Source: Saprospiraceae bacterium (lineage in GTDB: Bacteria > Bacteroidota > Bacteroidia > Chitinophagales > Saprospiraceae). From it: a DNA stretch of 64,000 nt. Below are positions 26,141 through 34,052 of the stretch, piece by piece. The stretch lies in assembly GCA_028285545.1 (NCBI GenBank), contig JANQPA010000076.1, positions 62,001-126,000 on the forward strand. Reading direction: 5' to 3'. The notes beneath the pieces are model-generated. The model was not told where the DNA came from and made no database searches. It saw nothing but the letters and a program-made list of their open reading frames with translations. Within the stretch, counting starts at the first letter, position 1, and the number at the start of each line of letters is the position of its first letter. The translations under genes and the position numbers were made by a program.

Positions 26141-27223
26141 ATGTCTGAAAACAATCCAAGCGGAGCCGTCCGGAAAGGCGAAGAACTTAATGTTAAAAAC
26201 CTTCAATCTTTTCTGGTAAATCAACAATTAATCGAAGGTGAAAAAAGCCCTTTAGCGATCAGTCAATTTTCGGGAGGATATTCCAACCTAACCTATTTGT
26301 TGCAGATAGAAGGCAAAGAATTTGTATTGCGCAGACCACCCATCGGTACTCAGGTGAAAAAAGGCCATGATATGGGACGAGAATATAAAGTGTTGTGTCG
26401 TCTTTTTAAAGTTTTTCCAAAAGCTCCCCAAGCCCTTTCCTTTTGCGATGATGAGACCATTATCGGGGCTCCTTTTTATATTATGGAAAAGGTGGATGGT
26501 ATTATTATTCGAGTTAAAGAAGTAAAAAAGAGGAATATCGGGCCTGGAGAATTCCCAATCATTGCAAATTCCTGGCTGGAAACATTTGTAGAATTGCATC
26601 AAGCTGATTACCAGGCGGCAGGCTTGGAGGATTTAGGTCGGCCCGAAGGATATGTCCAACGACAGGTAGCTATCTGGAGCAAACAGTATCTAAAAGCAGC
26701 TACTGAGGAAGTACCGGCAGCCCAAAAAGTTATGCAATGGATGGAAGACCACCAAGCCCGGCAATATCAATTTAGTTTAATTCATAATGATTATAAGTAC
26801 GATAACATTGTTTTTGCAAATGAAAAATGGACGGATGTAAAGGCAGTATTGGATTGGGAGATGTGTACCATTGGTGATCCACTAATGGACTTAGGTACCT
26901 CACTTGGCTATTGGGTGATGCATTCTGATCCCGATATTATGAAAGGCGGCCTCCCTTCTCCAACTATTTTTGAAGGAAATCCCAGTAGAACAGAAATCGT
27001 GGAATGGTATGAAAAAAAATCAGGCCGGACCATCGATCATTTGATCTTCTATTATGTCTACGGTTTATTTAAAATAGCTGTTATCGCACAGCAAATTTAT
27101 TATCGTTATAAAAAAGGTTATACGACTGATCAACGTTTTGCTCACCTTAATCAAGCAGCTGCCCTCCTGTGTATGACTGCCTTACAGGCTATTGAAAAGG
27201 ATAGGATTGATAATTTGTTTTAG
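26141..27223 (+). CDS. APH-fold kinase, LvaA/ACAD10-kinase-like
   Basis: A 360-residue member of the aminoglycoside-phosphotransferase fold. Motifs: FSGGYSNLTYLL (glycine-rich loop), EFVLRRPP (ATP-binding Lys/Arg region), catalytic loop SLIHNDYKYDNIVF (Brenner-type HxDxxxxN, near residue 215) and AVLDWEMCTIGDPLMDLG (metal-binding Asp). In mammals the same domain is fused to ACAD10 or ACAD11; in Pseudomonas it is LvaA. These phosphorylate the 4-hydroxyl of 4-hydroxyacyl-CoAs. Antibiotic modification is unlikely given the paired dehydrogenase gene. An LvaB homologue was not seen nearby. Confidence 0.85.
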   Translation: MSENNPSGAVRKGEELNVKNLQSFLVNQQLIEGEKSPLAISQFSGGYSNLTYLLQIEGKEFVLRRPPIGTQVKKGHDMGREYKVLCRLFKVFPKAPQALSFCDDETIIGAPFYIMEKVDGIIIRVKEVKKRNIGPGEFPIIANSWLETFVELHQADYQAAGLEDLGRPEGYVQRQVAIWSKQYLKAATEEVPAAQKVMQWMEDHQARQYQFSLIHNDYKYDNIVFANEKWTDVKAVLDWEMCTIGDPLMDLGTSLGYWVMHSDPDIMKGGLPSPTIFEGNPSRTEIVEWYEKKSGRTIDHLIFYYVYGLFKIAVIAQQIYYRYKKGYTTDQRFAHLNQAAALLCMTALQAIEKDRIDNLF

Positions 27224-27414
27224 AATACGTGTTCATGTGTTCACGCCTGTCTACCGACAGGTAGATGTTCAAGTTCTCACGGGTGTACTCATTACACACT
27301 ACCCATTATCCAATACTATCATTAACGTTTTTTTAATACTTCAAAGGGAAAGATTCTCACTGAGTTGGCATCTAATGGGTGAAAATTAAATCATAAATGT
27401 CTAAATCATCAACC
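27224..27414. repeat. Word-array spacer after the kinase gene
   Basis: Starting 3 nt after the TAG stop, ACGTGTTCATGTGTTCACG (27227-27245) matches the minus-strand word after tex at 18 of 19 positions. A small hairpin CCTGTC-tacc-GACAGG (27246-27261) follows, then more TTCA/CTCA words and TACCCATTATCCAATACTAT. No promoter box is visible before the next gene. Confidence 0.6.
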
Positions 27415-27804
27415 ATGAGAAATCAACTATTGAAAATTAGCCTGTTCTTTTTTGCCCTTCTATTTGTCAATGTGAGTGTGTACGCCCAAGGTCGAGGTCA
27501 GCGCATGGGGCCTCCAAATGCGGAACAAAGAGCCAAGAATCTTGATGAATTGGCTGCTAAACTCGAATTAACGGCAGAACAAAAAACTAAGGTGTCGGAA
27601 GTCGAAGAAACCTTATTTGCAGAAATACAAAAAGTACGCAAAGAAGGAGATAGAGAAAGTATGCGAGAAAAGATGAGAGGTTTACGTGATAACCATGCTG
27701 CTGCAATGAAGGAGATCCTTTCTGAGGAACAATTTAAGAAGTGGGAAGAAATACAGAAAGAGAAAAGACAAAACCGAAAACCGAGAGGAGGGAAGAGAAA
27801 ATAG
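27415..27804 (+). CDS. Spy/CpxP-like periplasmic protein
   Basis: A 129-residue exported helical protein. A signal peptide (LLKISLFFFALLFVNVSVYAQ) is followed by a charged helical region with two LTxxQ-like motifs (LELTAEQKTKV and ILSEEQFKKW), as in Spy/CpxP periplasmic chaperones and metal-response proteins. The tail is very basic (KRQNRKPRGGKRK). The ATG at 27415 gives a clean signal peptide; an in-frame ATG at 27397 adds six residues. A cell-envelope stress role is inferred from the family. Confidence 0.75.
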   Translation: MRNQLLKISLFFFALLFVNVSVYAQGRGQRMGPPNAEQRAKNLDELAAKLELTAEQKTKVSEVEETLFAEIQKVRKEGDRESMREKMRGLRDNHAAAMKEILSEEQFKKWEEIQKEKRQNRKPRGGKRK

Positions 27805-28130
27805 TGCGAGTGCGAGAAACATGAATCATCCGAAAATTTTAAGGTTAGTCACGATTTCATTCTTAATCATCAAAAAAATGGGAGATAAATTGAGACAAAT
27901 GGAAAATAAATAGAGATATATAGTCTTTTATGTTAATGAATTTCCCGTACTGGACAAGCTAGGCCTTAATTATCAGGATATTCCATATGAAAATAGTACA
28001 TGGCTAAGACAATTTATCTCCATATATCTCAATTTGTCTCCCAGACTGCCGAAGGCAGTTATATGTCTCCGTCCTGAGATCACTTTTGAGGAATAACTTT
28101 AGAAAATTCGTGATGATTTATATTCAAATC
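27805..28130. repeat. Nested long imperfect inverted repeat
   Basis: There is no gene. An outer arm (27824-27850) resembles the complement of 28091-28119 (AATCATC/GATGATT, CGAAAATTTT/GAAAATTCG). An inner arm of GAGATAAATTGAGACAAAT words (27880-27925) is complementary to ATTTATCTCCATATATCTC and AATTTGTCTCCC (28011-28042). A short hairpin ACTGCC-gaa-GGCAGT lies at 28045-28059. The whole could fold as one long stem. Confidence 0.55.
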
Positions 28131-28428
28131 TGCTAATTACCTTACCTGCATCTTCCAAAACAATAGGTATTGCCTTAATGTATTAATCAATTCTAAAGAT
28201 TTCCTTTCCAAGAACTGAATTATCACATATTTTAAGATTTCAGCAATAAAATAATAAATATTCTGTTAATTTTAATTATTTAATTTATTATTCTGCATCA
28301 AACATCATTGCAAAACATAATTTTGTCGAGTTTTTTAATGTGTTCGCCGTGAAAAAATGTGGATAATCCGGGCCTGGTATACTTTCGTATCAACATTCAA
28401 CCCATTAATAACCAAACAACAAACACCT
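28131..28428. other. AT-rich spacer with a promoter box
   Basis: No gene was seen. An exact -7 box TAATTTTG lies at 28318-28325 (no good TTG at -33), with a leader of about 100 nt before the small membrane-protein gene. The leader's end is rich in AACAA/ACAAC words. Confidence 0.45.
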
Positions 28429-28695
28429 ATGAAAACCTGGATGATGTTTAAAGACCCTAACAGAAGATCACTTCCTAATCAATCATTCCTTAACCGTTTG
28501 AGATCTAATCGGAATAGCCTTTTTGCAGTTAAAGGTACCATACCTAAAACTACTCAACAGGAAAGAAATCAATTGGAATCTTATCCGGCCAGATTTTATG
28601 CTTATCAACTCATCACTTCGGGCGTCCTAATACTCTTTACCGTAGCCTTGGTATCAGGATATGCTCCAGAAGTTGCACAATACATGGGATTATAA
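28429..28695 (+). CDS. Small single-TM protein, hypothetical
   Basis: An 88-residue protein. A basic, Asn/Arg-rich N-terminal half (DPNRRSLPNQSFLNRLRSN) is followed by one membrane helix near the C-terminus (LITSGVLILFTVALVSGY) and a short tail. No family is recognised. The basic half would be cytoplasmic. It has its own -7 box upstream and a hairpin terminator right after, which supports a real monocistronic gene. The ATG at 28429 was chosen over the in-frame upstream start at 28357 because it follows a typical A-rich leader. Confidence 0.6.
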   Translation: MKTWMMFKDPNRRSLPNQSFLNRLRSNRNSLFAVKGTIPKTTQQERNQLESYPARFYAYQLITSGVLILFTVALVSGYAPEVAQYMGL

Positions 28696-28700
28696 TTTCG

Positions 28701-28731
28701 GTTTGTGCCGCCCTATCGGGGTGGTGCAAAC
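28701..28731 (+). terminator. Hairpin after the small membrane protein
   Basis: GTTTGTGCCGCCC pairs with GGGTGGTGCAAAC (13 bp, three G-T wobbles) over a 5-nt loop, 5 nt after the stop. No long T-run follows. Confidence 0.6.
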
Positions 28732-28755
28732 TAATTGTCATTGATGATATCTCAA

Positions 28756-30183
28756 TTAAAATGACGGAAGCATAACTCTAAAAAATTTCATATTCAATAT
28801 CCTGCCATTAGATACCCTAAACGAAATTACCCTCCCTGTATCATCTCTTTCAAACTTGAACCTCATTCCAGGTGTGGAAAAAAAATCTTTTTCTGGACTT
28901 GGAGATAGCAAACTAGAGCCGGATCTAAACCTCTTGACAAACAATCCTTTTTCTTTTTCATCAAAATAGAAGGTGTATACCATTTCGATTTCTGGGCTAT
29001 AATAGGTGCCCACAAATTTATTTAATTGTTCAGATGAATATTCTTGATTACTTACTACTTCTTCTTTTGAATTATTTTGAGATGAATTAGGTACAGGCCC
29101 TAATTGATCTGACAACAAAATATCTGTGATTTTATCTATGGCTTGAAGTTGACCTGCATCAGAACGGTTGGTCTGTATGATTATTCCAATTTGTTGTTCA
29201 GGGCACCATCTCATCCAGGTACGAAAACCTGCACTTGAACCAGAATGTTCAACCACTTTTACTCCTCTGTATTTGCCAACTCGTAAACCGAAGGCATAAG
29301 TTAATTCCTCCTCACTATTTAGCTTTCCAGTTTCGAGGATCTGCTCCATTACATTTTTATTCCCAACTTTGGGTTCTTGAAAATTAGCCAGCCATTTGCT
29401 CATATCTTCAATATTGGAATAAAAGCCTCCCTGGCCAAACATTGAGCTATTGTCATAACTTTCAACAAAGCCACGATCAGTAGGCATATAAGAATCTGCT
29501 CCATTTTGGAAAATTTCTCCTAAATGGTCCATGATGTAAGTGTGGTTCATTCCTAAAGGTTTGAAAATGCGACTTTGAAAAAAATCTTCGAATGATTGAC
29601 CACTTACCTTTTCTATAATAGCACCTAATAGAGCATATGAAGTATTACAGTACAAATATTGATCTCCGGGTTTAAAATTGAGTTCTTTCTGTTGTCTGAG
29701 CAAATGAAAAATATCCTCTTGCCGGACACCAGGACCTGACCATCCCTGAAGGGTAAACACTCCATAGATTTCCCGCAACCCACTAGTGTGATGAACCAAA
29801 TGTCTTATCGTAATTTTATGACCAAAATCTGATATTTCAGGATAGTATTTCCGAATATCATCATCCAGCGATAATTTTCCTTCCTCCGCCAAAAGAGCAA
29901 TGGCAAAAGAGGTAAACTGTTTGGCTACAGAACCAAGATCAGCTACCGTATTAGGACCAAAAGGAATTTTATGTTGAAGGCTAGCCATTCCATATCCCTT
30001 GCTAAAAATAAGTTGACCATCTTTTACGATTCCAACTCCTGCTCCAGGATTATCTTCATTATTCCATTCTGAGAAAATAGCATCTATTTGCTGTATTTGA
30101 TCTTTGCTTAGTTTTTTTTGTCCAACGAGATGATTACCAAAGAATAAAATAGAGAAGATGAGAAGAAGGCTATAATTTTTCAT
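28756..30183 (-). CDS. Beta-lactamase-family serine hydrolase
   Basis: A 475-residue exported class C beta-lactamase/DD-peptidase-fold protein. A signal peptide (LLLIFSILFFGNHLVGQ) is followed by the SxxK motif in LGSVAKQF (Ser85, Lys88), YxN-like YCNTSYALLG and HSGSSAGF in place of KTG. A C-terminal domain of about 100 residues (from about 375) resembles the extra domain seen in esterase/peptidase members. Such proteins are mostly esterases or D-amino peptidases and seldom hydrolyse antibiotics. The start at 30183 was chosen because longer frames lack the signal peptide at the N-terminus and overlap the divergent gene. Confidence 0.88.
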   Translation of the reverse strand: MKNYSLLLIFSILFFGNHLVGQKKLSKDQIQQIDAIFSEWNNEDNPGAGVGIVKDGQLIFSKGYGMASLQHKIPFGPNTVADLGSVAKQFTSFAIALLAEEGKLSLDDDIRKYYPEISDFGHKITIRHLVHHTSGLREIYGVFTLQGWSGPGVRQEDIFHLLRQQKELNFKPGDQYLYCNTSYALLGAIIEKVSGQSFEDFFQSRIFKPLGMNHTYIMDHLGEIFQNGADSYMPTDRGFVESYDNSSMFGQGGFYSNIEDMSKWLANFQEPKVGNKNVMEQILETGKLNSEEELTYAFGLRVGKYRGVKVVEHSGSSAGFRTWMRWCPEQQIGIIIQTNRSDAGQLQAIDKITDILLSDQLGPVPNSSQNNSKEEVVSNQEYSSEQLNKFVGTYYSPEIEMVYTFYFDEKEKGLFVKRFRSGSSLLSPSPEKDFFSTPGMRFKFERDDTGRVISFRVSNGRILNMKFFRVMLPSF

Positions 30184-30232
30184 AAGCATAATTTTAAAAG
30201 GCCTATATTTAAGAGCATGTAAATGTGTACAT

Positions 30233-31408
30233 ATGTTTTTCAAGAAAACCATTCGGGAAGCTTCCAATCAATATTTGGATCGACTTTTTGATATTAAGTC
30301 GAGCTTCCAGCGATTTAACCAAAAATACGATATTTTCAATCGGGCCATGTGGGATGATAAGGTTAATCCCAAGAAATTTTTTATCAGCTATGACATTGCC
30401 AATTATGCCCCTAAAAAAGCAAAAGGCTTCGATCATTGGGATTATGCCTTTCGCAATGCCAGCTGGCACATGACGGATGTAGTAGGGGAGTACAACCTGG
30501 AATCAGAAGGAAAAGTAGAAGGTTTCACAGATTATTATTCTCTTCATACTCAGGGGCCGCCTATGAAGGCAGAACTGAAAACACCAGAAGAAACTACGGC
30601 TAGGGTCAAACAAGCAGCTAAAATGTTTGGAGCAGGAAGTGTAGGGATCTGTGAGCTGGATCAAAGATGGATTTATTCCCAGCATTTTAATCGAAAAATA
30701 GAGGATGCCCAACCATTAGATATTCCAGAAGATTATAAATATGCCATTGTCTTGATCATTCCGATGGATTATAATTTGAGTAAAACCTTCCCTGCTGCCC
30801 TCAGTGGAGCAGCTACCGGACTAGGGTATGGAGTAGGTCTTTTAGCGGCTAATACCATGGCTCAATTTATTACCAATCTGGGATATAATGCCATTGCCTC
30901 TTTAAACGATTCTGCATTAAGTATTCCCATGGCTATAGAGGCTGGACTTGGAGAATACGGCCGCCACGGCTTATTGATTACCCCTGAATTTGGACCCAAT
31001 ATCCGGATTGCCAAAATATTTACAGATATGCCCCTTATCCCTGATCAACCAGTTGAGTTTGGGGTAAGAAAGTTTTGCGAAATCTGTAATCATTGTGCTC
31101 AAAAATGCCCTGTCAAGGCTATACCAATGGGACAGGCCCAAGAAGAACCTCCTAATATATCTAGCTTGTCAGGTATTAAAAAATGGACTACTAATGCCGA
31201 AAAATGCTTTAAATTTTGGGTAGGAATGAACACGGATTGTGCTATCTGTATTCGAGTATGCCCATATAATAAAGACTACTCAAAATGGTGGAACCGCCTT
31301 GGAATAATGTTGGCCAATAGTCCCCTCCGGAAATTTATGCTTTGGCTGGATGATCGCCTTGGTTTTGGCCAGAGAAAAGCCCCAACGGAATGGTGGAATA
31401 AAAATTAA
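30233..31408 (+). CDS. Reductive-dehalogenase-like corrinoid/Fe-S protein
   Basis: A 391-residue protein matching the RdhA core: FGAGSVGICELDQRWIY, YAIVLIIPMDY, AEAGLGE-type region EAGLGEYGRHGLLITPEFGP and FTDMPLIPDQPVEFGV. Two [4Fe-4S] sites are visible: C282-x2-C285-x2-C288-x3-C292-P, and C325-x10-C336-x2-C339-x3-C343-P, the split second motif typical of RdhA. RdhA enzymes remove halogens using cobalamin. There is no twin-arginine signal and no RdhB anchor gene, so it would be cytoplasmic. QueG is the nearest alternative, but the motif around the corrinoid site fits RdhA better. Substrate unknown. It is joined to truA (4 nt). Confidence 0.8.
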   Translation: MFFKKTIREASNQYLDRLFDIKSSFQRFNQKYDIFNRAMWDDKVNPKKFFISYDIANYAPKKAKGFDHWDYAFRNASWHMTDVVGEYNLESEGKVEGFTDYYSLHTQGPPMKAELKTPEETTARVKQAAKMFGAGSVGICELDQRWIYSQHFNRKIEDAQPLDIPEDYKYAIVLIIPMDYNLSKTFPAALSGAATGLGYGVGLLAANTMAQFITNLGYNAIASLNDSALSIPMAIEAGLGEYGRHGLLITPEFGPNIRIAKIFTDMPLIPDQPVEFGVRKFCEICNHCAQKCPVKAIPMGQAQEEPPNISSLSGIKKWTTNAEKCFKFWVGMNTDCAICIRVCPYNKDYSKWWNRLGIMLANSPLRKFMLWLDDRLGFGQRKAPTEWWNKN

Positions 31409-31412
31409 TGAT

Positions 31413-32192
31413 TTGAGATACTTTTTTCACATAGCTTTTAAGGGGACAGCCTATGCGGGTTGGCAGCGACAAAGAGGAGTAAATACCGTTCAGGAACAAC
31501 TGGAAAATACATTTTATAAAGTTCTAAAAGAAAATATTAAATGTATTGGTTGTGGAAGAACGGATGCTGGAGTACATGCTTCTCAATATTTTTTCCATTC
31601 AGATTTAGAATCTAAACTACAAGTTGATCTAATTGAAATCTTAAACAAAAATCTACCCAATGATATCGTTATCTATGATCTCATTCCAAGAAATGATTGG
31701 CCCCATTCCCAACTAGATGCCATTTCCAGAACTTACGATTATTTTGTCCATACCTCTGAAAATCCCTTTTTAAGTGAATTCAGCACCTTTTATCCCTTAA
31801 AAAAAATTGATCAATTTGCTATCAAAAAGGCATTAAATCTAATTCTTAATTACACCGATTTTCGCGCTTTTTGTAAGACTCCAGATCGTCACAATCATAC
31901 GCACTGTGAAATGCATGCAGCCAAATTTTTCATAAACAAAAATGGAACACGCCTACAATTTCAGTTAGAGGCCAATCGGTTTTTGAAAGGTATGGTTCGA
32001 CTGTTGGTGGGCAATTTATTAGAAATAGGAGAAGGAAAGATGAGCCTCGATGCCTTTGAATATCATTTGAAATCCGGAGTAGCTCCCCAATTTATGAAAT
32101 TGGCTTATCCTCAGGGTTTGTATTTATCAAAAGTAACCTACTCATTTATGGACATTCCTACAAACCGACCTGATTTTTTTCAAGCATTTTAA
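31413..32192 (+). CDS. truA: tRNA pseudouridine synthase A
   Basis: Makes pseudouridine at positions 38-40 of the tRNA anticodon arm. It is 259 residues, the normal length. The catalytic Asp51 is in GCGRTDAGVHA; other marks are YFFHIAFKGTAYAGWQRQ at the N-terminus and NRFLKGMVRLLVGNLLEIG near the C-terminus. The family-like start RYFF is preceded by TTG (31413), four nt after the rdhA-like stop; the only in-frame ATG (31350) is inside the upstream gene. A TTG start with translational coupling is therefore proposed. Confidence 0.9.
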   Translation: MRYFFHIAFKGTAYAGWQRQRGVNTVQEQLENTFYKVLKENIKCIGCGRTDAGVHASQYFFHSDLESKLQVDLIEILNKNLPNDIVIYDLIPRNDWPHSQLDAISRTYDYFVHTSENPFLSEFSTFYPLKKIDQFAIKKALNLILNYTDFRAFCKTPDRHNHTHCEMHAAKFFINKNGTRLQFQLEANRFLKGMVRLLVGNLLEIGEGKMSLDAFEYHLKSGVAPQFMKLAYPQGLYLSKVTYSFMDIPTNRPDFFQAF

Positions 32193-32230
32193 CCCATTCT
32201 AAGAAATCCTCAAATCATAAATAGTTAAGA

Positions 32231-32238
32231 TAACTTTG
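32231..32238 (+). promoter_or_regulatory. -7 box for the methyltransferase gene
   Basis: An exact TAACTTTG (TAnnTTTG) 50 nt before the start. No TTG is found at the -33 distance. Confidence 0.4.
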
Positions 32239-32287
32239 CAGCGCAGGTCAGCTTAACCAGCGTTTTTCTACGGCTAAAAAATTAAAT

Positions 32288-32905
32288 ATGACAACAAAAC
32301 AATTAAACGAGACCTTCGGAAACATAGACATTTACCTTTTTGACCAATTACTCAAAGGGAGATATCAAGATTGCCAAACCATCCTGGATGCCGGATGTGG
32401 CAGAGGTCGAAACATCATTTATTTTCTTCAACAACCAGATGTTGAAGTCTTTGGAATTGATCAGATGCCTGAAGCTATTACTTCGGTACGGGCTTTAGCA
32501 CGAGAAATCTCTCCTCAAACACCTACCGAAAATTTTCAGCTAAGTAATATTGAAAACATGAATTTTGTGGATGAATCTTTCGATCTGGTTATCTGTAATG
32601 CGGTTCTTCATTTTGCAAGTGACCCTGATCATTTTGATAAGATGATTCGCTCAATTTGGAGGGTACTCAAACCTGGAGCATTCCTTTTTAGTCGACTGGC
32701 CTCAAATATAGGTACCGAAAACCTAGTTCAACCATTGGGGAAAAGACGATTTCACCTGCCAGATGGTACTGAGCGTTTTTTAGTAGATCAGGATTTTTTG
32801 TTGTATTATACCGAAGAATTGAAAGGCACCTTATATGAAAGGATAAAAACCACTAATGTTCAAAATCTCAGAAGTATGACTACCTGGTGTATCCAAAAAA
32901 CTTAA
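32288..32905 (+). CDS. Class I SAM-dependent methyltransferase
   Basis: A 205-residue Methyltransf_11-type protein. Motif I is ILDAGCGRGRNIIYF, the acidic end of beta-2 is VFGIDQMPEA, motif III-like FDLVICNAVLHFASDPDHF, and post-III LKPGAFLFSRL. The small size and lack of extra domains give no hint of the substrate. It stands alone between truA and an SDR gene. The TAA stop is followed at once by GTGCAAATGTG words of the repeat spacer. Confidence 0.85.
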   Translation: MTTKQLNETFGNIDIYLFDQLLKGRYQDCQTILDAGCGRGRNIIYFLQQPDVEVFGIDQMPEAITSVRALAREISPQTPTENFQLSNIENMNFVDESFDLVICNAVLHFASDPDHFDKMIRSIWRVLKPGAFLFSRLASNIGTENLVQPLGKRRFHLPDGTERFLVDQDFLLYYTEELKGTLYERIKTTNVQNLRSMTTWCIQKT

Positions 32906-33063
32906 ATGAGAATATGTGCAAATGTGTAAATATGCAGATGGGCAAATTTTTCTTGTTATAATATTACGATAAAACATCGAAGCATTGTAGTATCAATAAT
33001 CTGTACATTTTCAAATCTACTCATCTGCACATCTACTCATCTGCACATTAAAAAATTGATGAA
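32906..33063. repeat. Word-array spacer with tandem 16-mer
   Basis: The spacer begins with ATGTGCAAATGTGTAAATATG-like words that also occur in the spacers near 23.6 and 24.7 kb. It ends with an exact tandem duplication of ATCTACTCATCTGCAC (33015-33030 and 33031-33046), which is partly complementary to the opening words, so a stem-loop is possible. Confidence 0.65.
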
Positions 33064-33915
33064 ATGAATATTCCCAAAACCATTCTTGTCACAGGAGCTT
33101 CTACTGGTATAGGTTACTCGGCCGTAGAGGCTTTTATGAAAAGAGACTGCCAGGTTTTTGGCAGTGTCCGCAAACAAAGCGATGCCGAACGATTGAAGGA
33201 AACCTTCGGTGATAAATTTACTCCACTTATTTTTGATGTTACAGATTCTGATGCCATAAAAGAAGCAAGGAAACAAGTAGAATATGCTTTGAGTGGAAGT
33301 GGTCTGGGCTGCTTAGTAAATAATGCAGGGGTTGCCATTGGAGGTCCTCTTCAACATATACCACTAGAAGAGTTTAGAAAACAATTTGAGATTAATGTAA
33401 TAGGGCAATTGGATGTTACCCAACAATTTTTACCCTTGCTAGGAGGGCGCAAAGATCATCCTGTATCCCCTGGTAAAATTATCAATATCAGCTCTGGTGC
33501 TGGAAAAATTGCTACTCCTTTCCTGGGTGCTTACGTAGGATCCAAACACGCCTTTGAGGGCATGTCGCATACCCTTAGAAGAGAGTTAATGGTTTATGGT
33601 ATTGATGTTATTATTGTGGGCCCGGGAGCGGTCAACACTCCTATTTGGGATAAAGCAAAAGACCTTCCTGTGTATGAGGGGACGGCCTATGAAGAATCTA
33701 CCCGAAATTTCCAGGCTTTCGCCATTAAGGGAGGAAAGGCTGGCTTCCCTTCAGAATACCTGGGAGAAAAAATTGCCGACATTTTCTTTAACCCCAAACC
33801 CAAAGTTCGTTACGCCTATGTTCCCAAAAGATTGGAGAGGTGGATCCTACCTCGCTTACTACCTGCCCGAATGTTGGATCGGATTATTGGGAAGAAAACG
33901 GGTTTGATGAAGTAG
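33064..33915 (+). CDS. SDR-family oxidoreductase
   Basis: A 283-residue short-chain dehydrogenase, a different subtype from the one at 23.9 kb. Motifs: VTGASTGIGYSA (cofactor), NNAGVAIGGPL, IINISSGAG and catalytic YVGSKHAFEG. The C-terminal extension (RYAYVPKRLERWILPRLLPAR) is basic and amphipathic, as in SDRs that touch membranes or lipids. The region FGSVRKQSDAERL resembles retinol/steroid-dehydrogenase-like SDRs. Substrate unknown. The TAG stop runs into TAGTAGACTAGTGG words. Confidence 0.87.
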   Translation: MNIPKTILVTGASTGIGYSAVEAFMKRDCQVFGSVRKQSDAERLKETFGDKFTPLIFDVTDSDAIKEARKQVEYALSGSGLGCLVNNAGVAIGGPLQHIPLEEFRKQFEINVIGQLDVTQQFLPLLGGRKDHPVSPGKIINISSGAGKIATPFLGAYVGSKHAFEGMSHTLRRELMVYGIDVIIVGPGAVNTPIWDKAKDLPVYEGTAYEESTRNFQAFAIKGGKAGFPSEYLGEKIADIFFNPKPKVRYAYVPKRLERWILPRLLPARMLDRIIGKKTGLMK

Positions 33916-33950
33916 TAGACTAGTGGTCTGGTAGTATAGTAGTCTCGTTT
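33913..33950. repeat. TAG/TCTGG word array at the SDR stop codon
   Basis: From the stop codon on: TAGTAGACTAGTGGTCTGG, then TAGTATAGTAGTCTCG. The same word TAGTCTGG is tandem at 47785-47808. Confidence 0.55.
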
Positions 33951-34025
33951 TTTAGTTTTCTGGTGGGATAGGAATTAGATATTTGGCCCCTTTGCACTGT
34001 ACTATATCCTTTAGGATGTCTGGAA

Positions 34026-34043
34026 TTCAGCATTTATGCTGAA
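34026..34043. terminator. Small bidirectional terminator hairpin
   Basis: Perfect arms TTCAGCAT and ATGCTGAA with TT at the centre, followed by A-rich DNA on the plus strand, between two convergent genes. Confidence 0.5.
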
Positions 34044-34052
34044 AAAGGCTAA

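Noticed and set aside
26141-27223. Aminoglycoside resistance gene
   Set aside because: The APH fold is shared, but the adjacent ACAD10/11-like dehydrogenase points to acyl-CoA metabolism.
28756-30183. Beta-lactam resistance gene
   Set aside because: SxxK is present, but HSG replaces KTG and there is a C-terminal extra domain as in esterase or peptidase members; resistance is not supported.
30209-30469. Frames on both strands at the rdhA-like start
   Set aside because: They are antisense or out of frame to a well-supported gene.
30233-31408. Assignment as epoxyqueuosine reductase QueG
   Set aside because: The residues around the corrinoid site and the second Fe-S motif with C-x10-C fit RdhA better, although the tRNA gene neighbour made QueG tempting.
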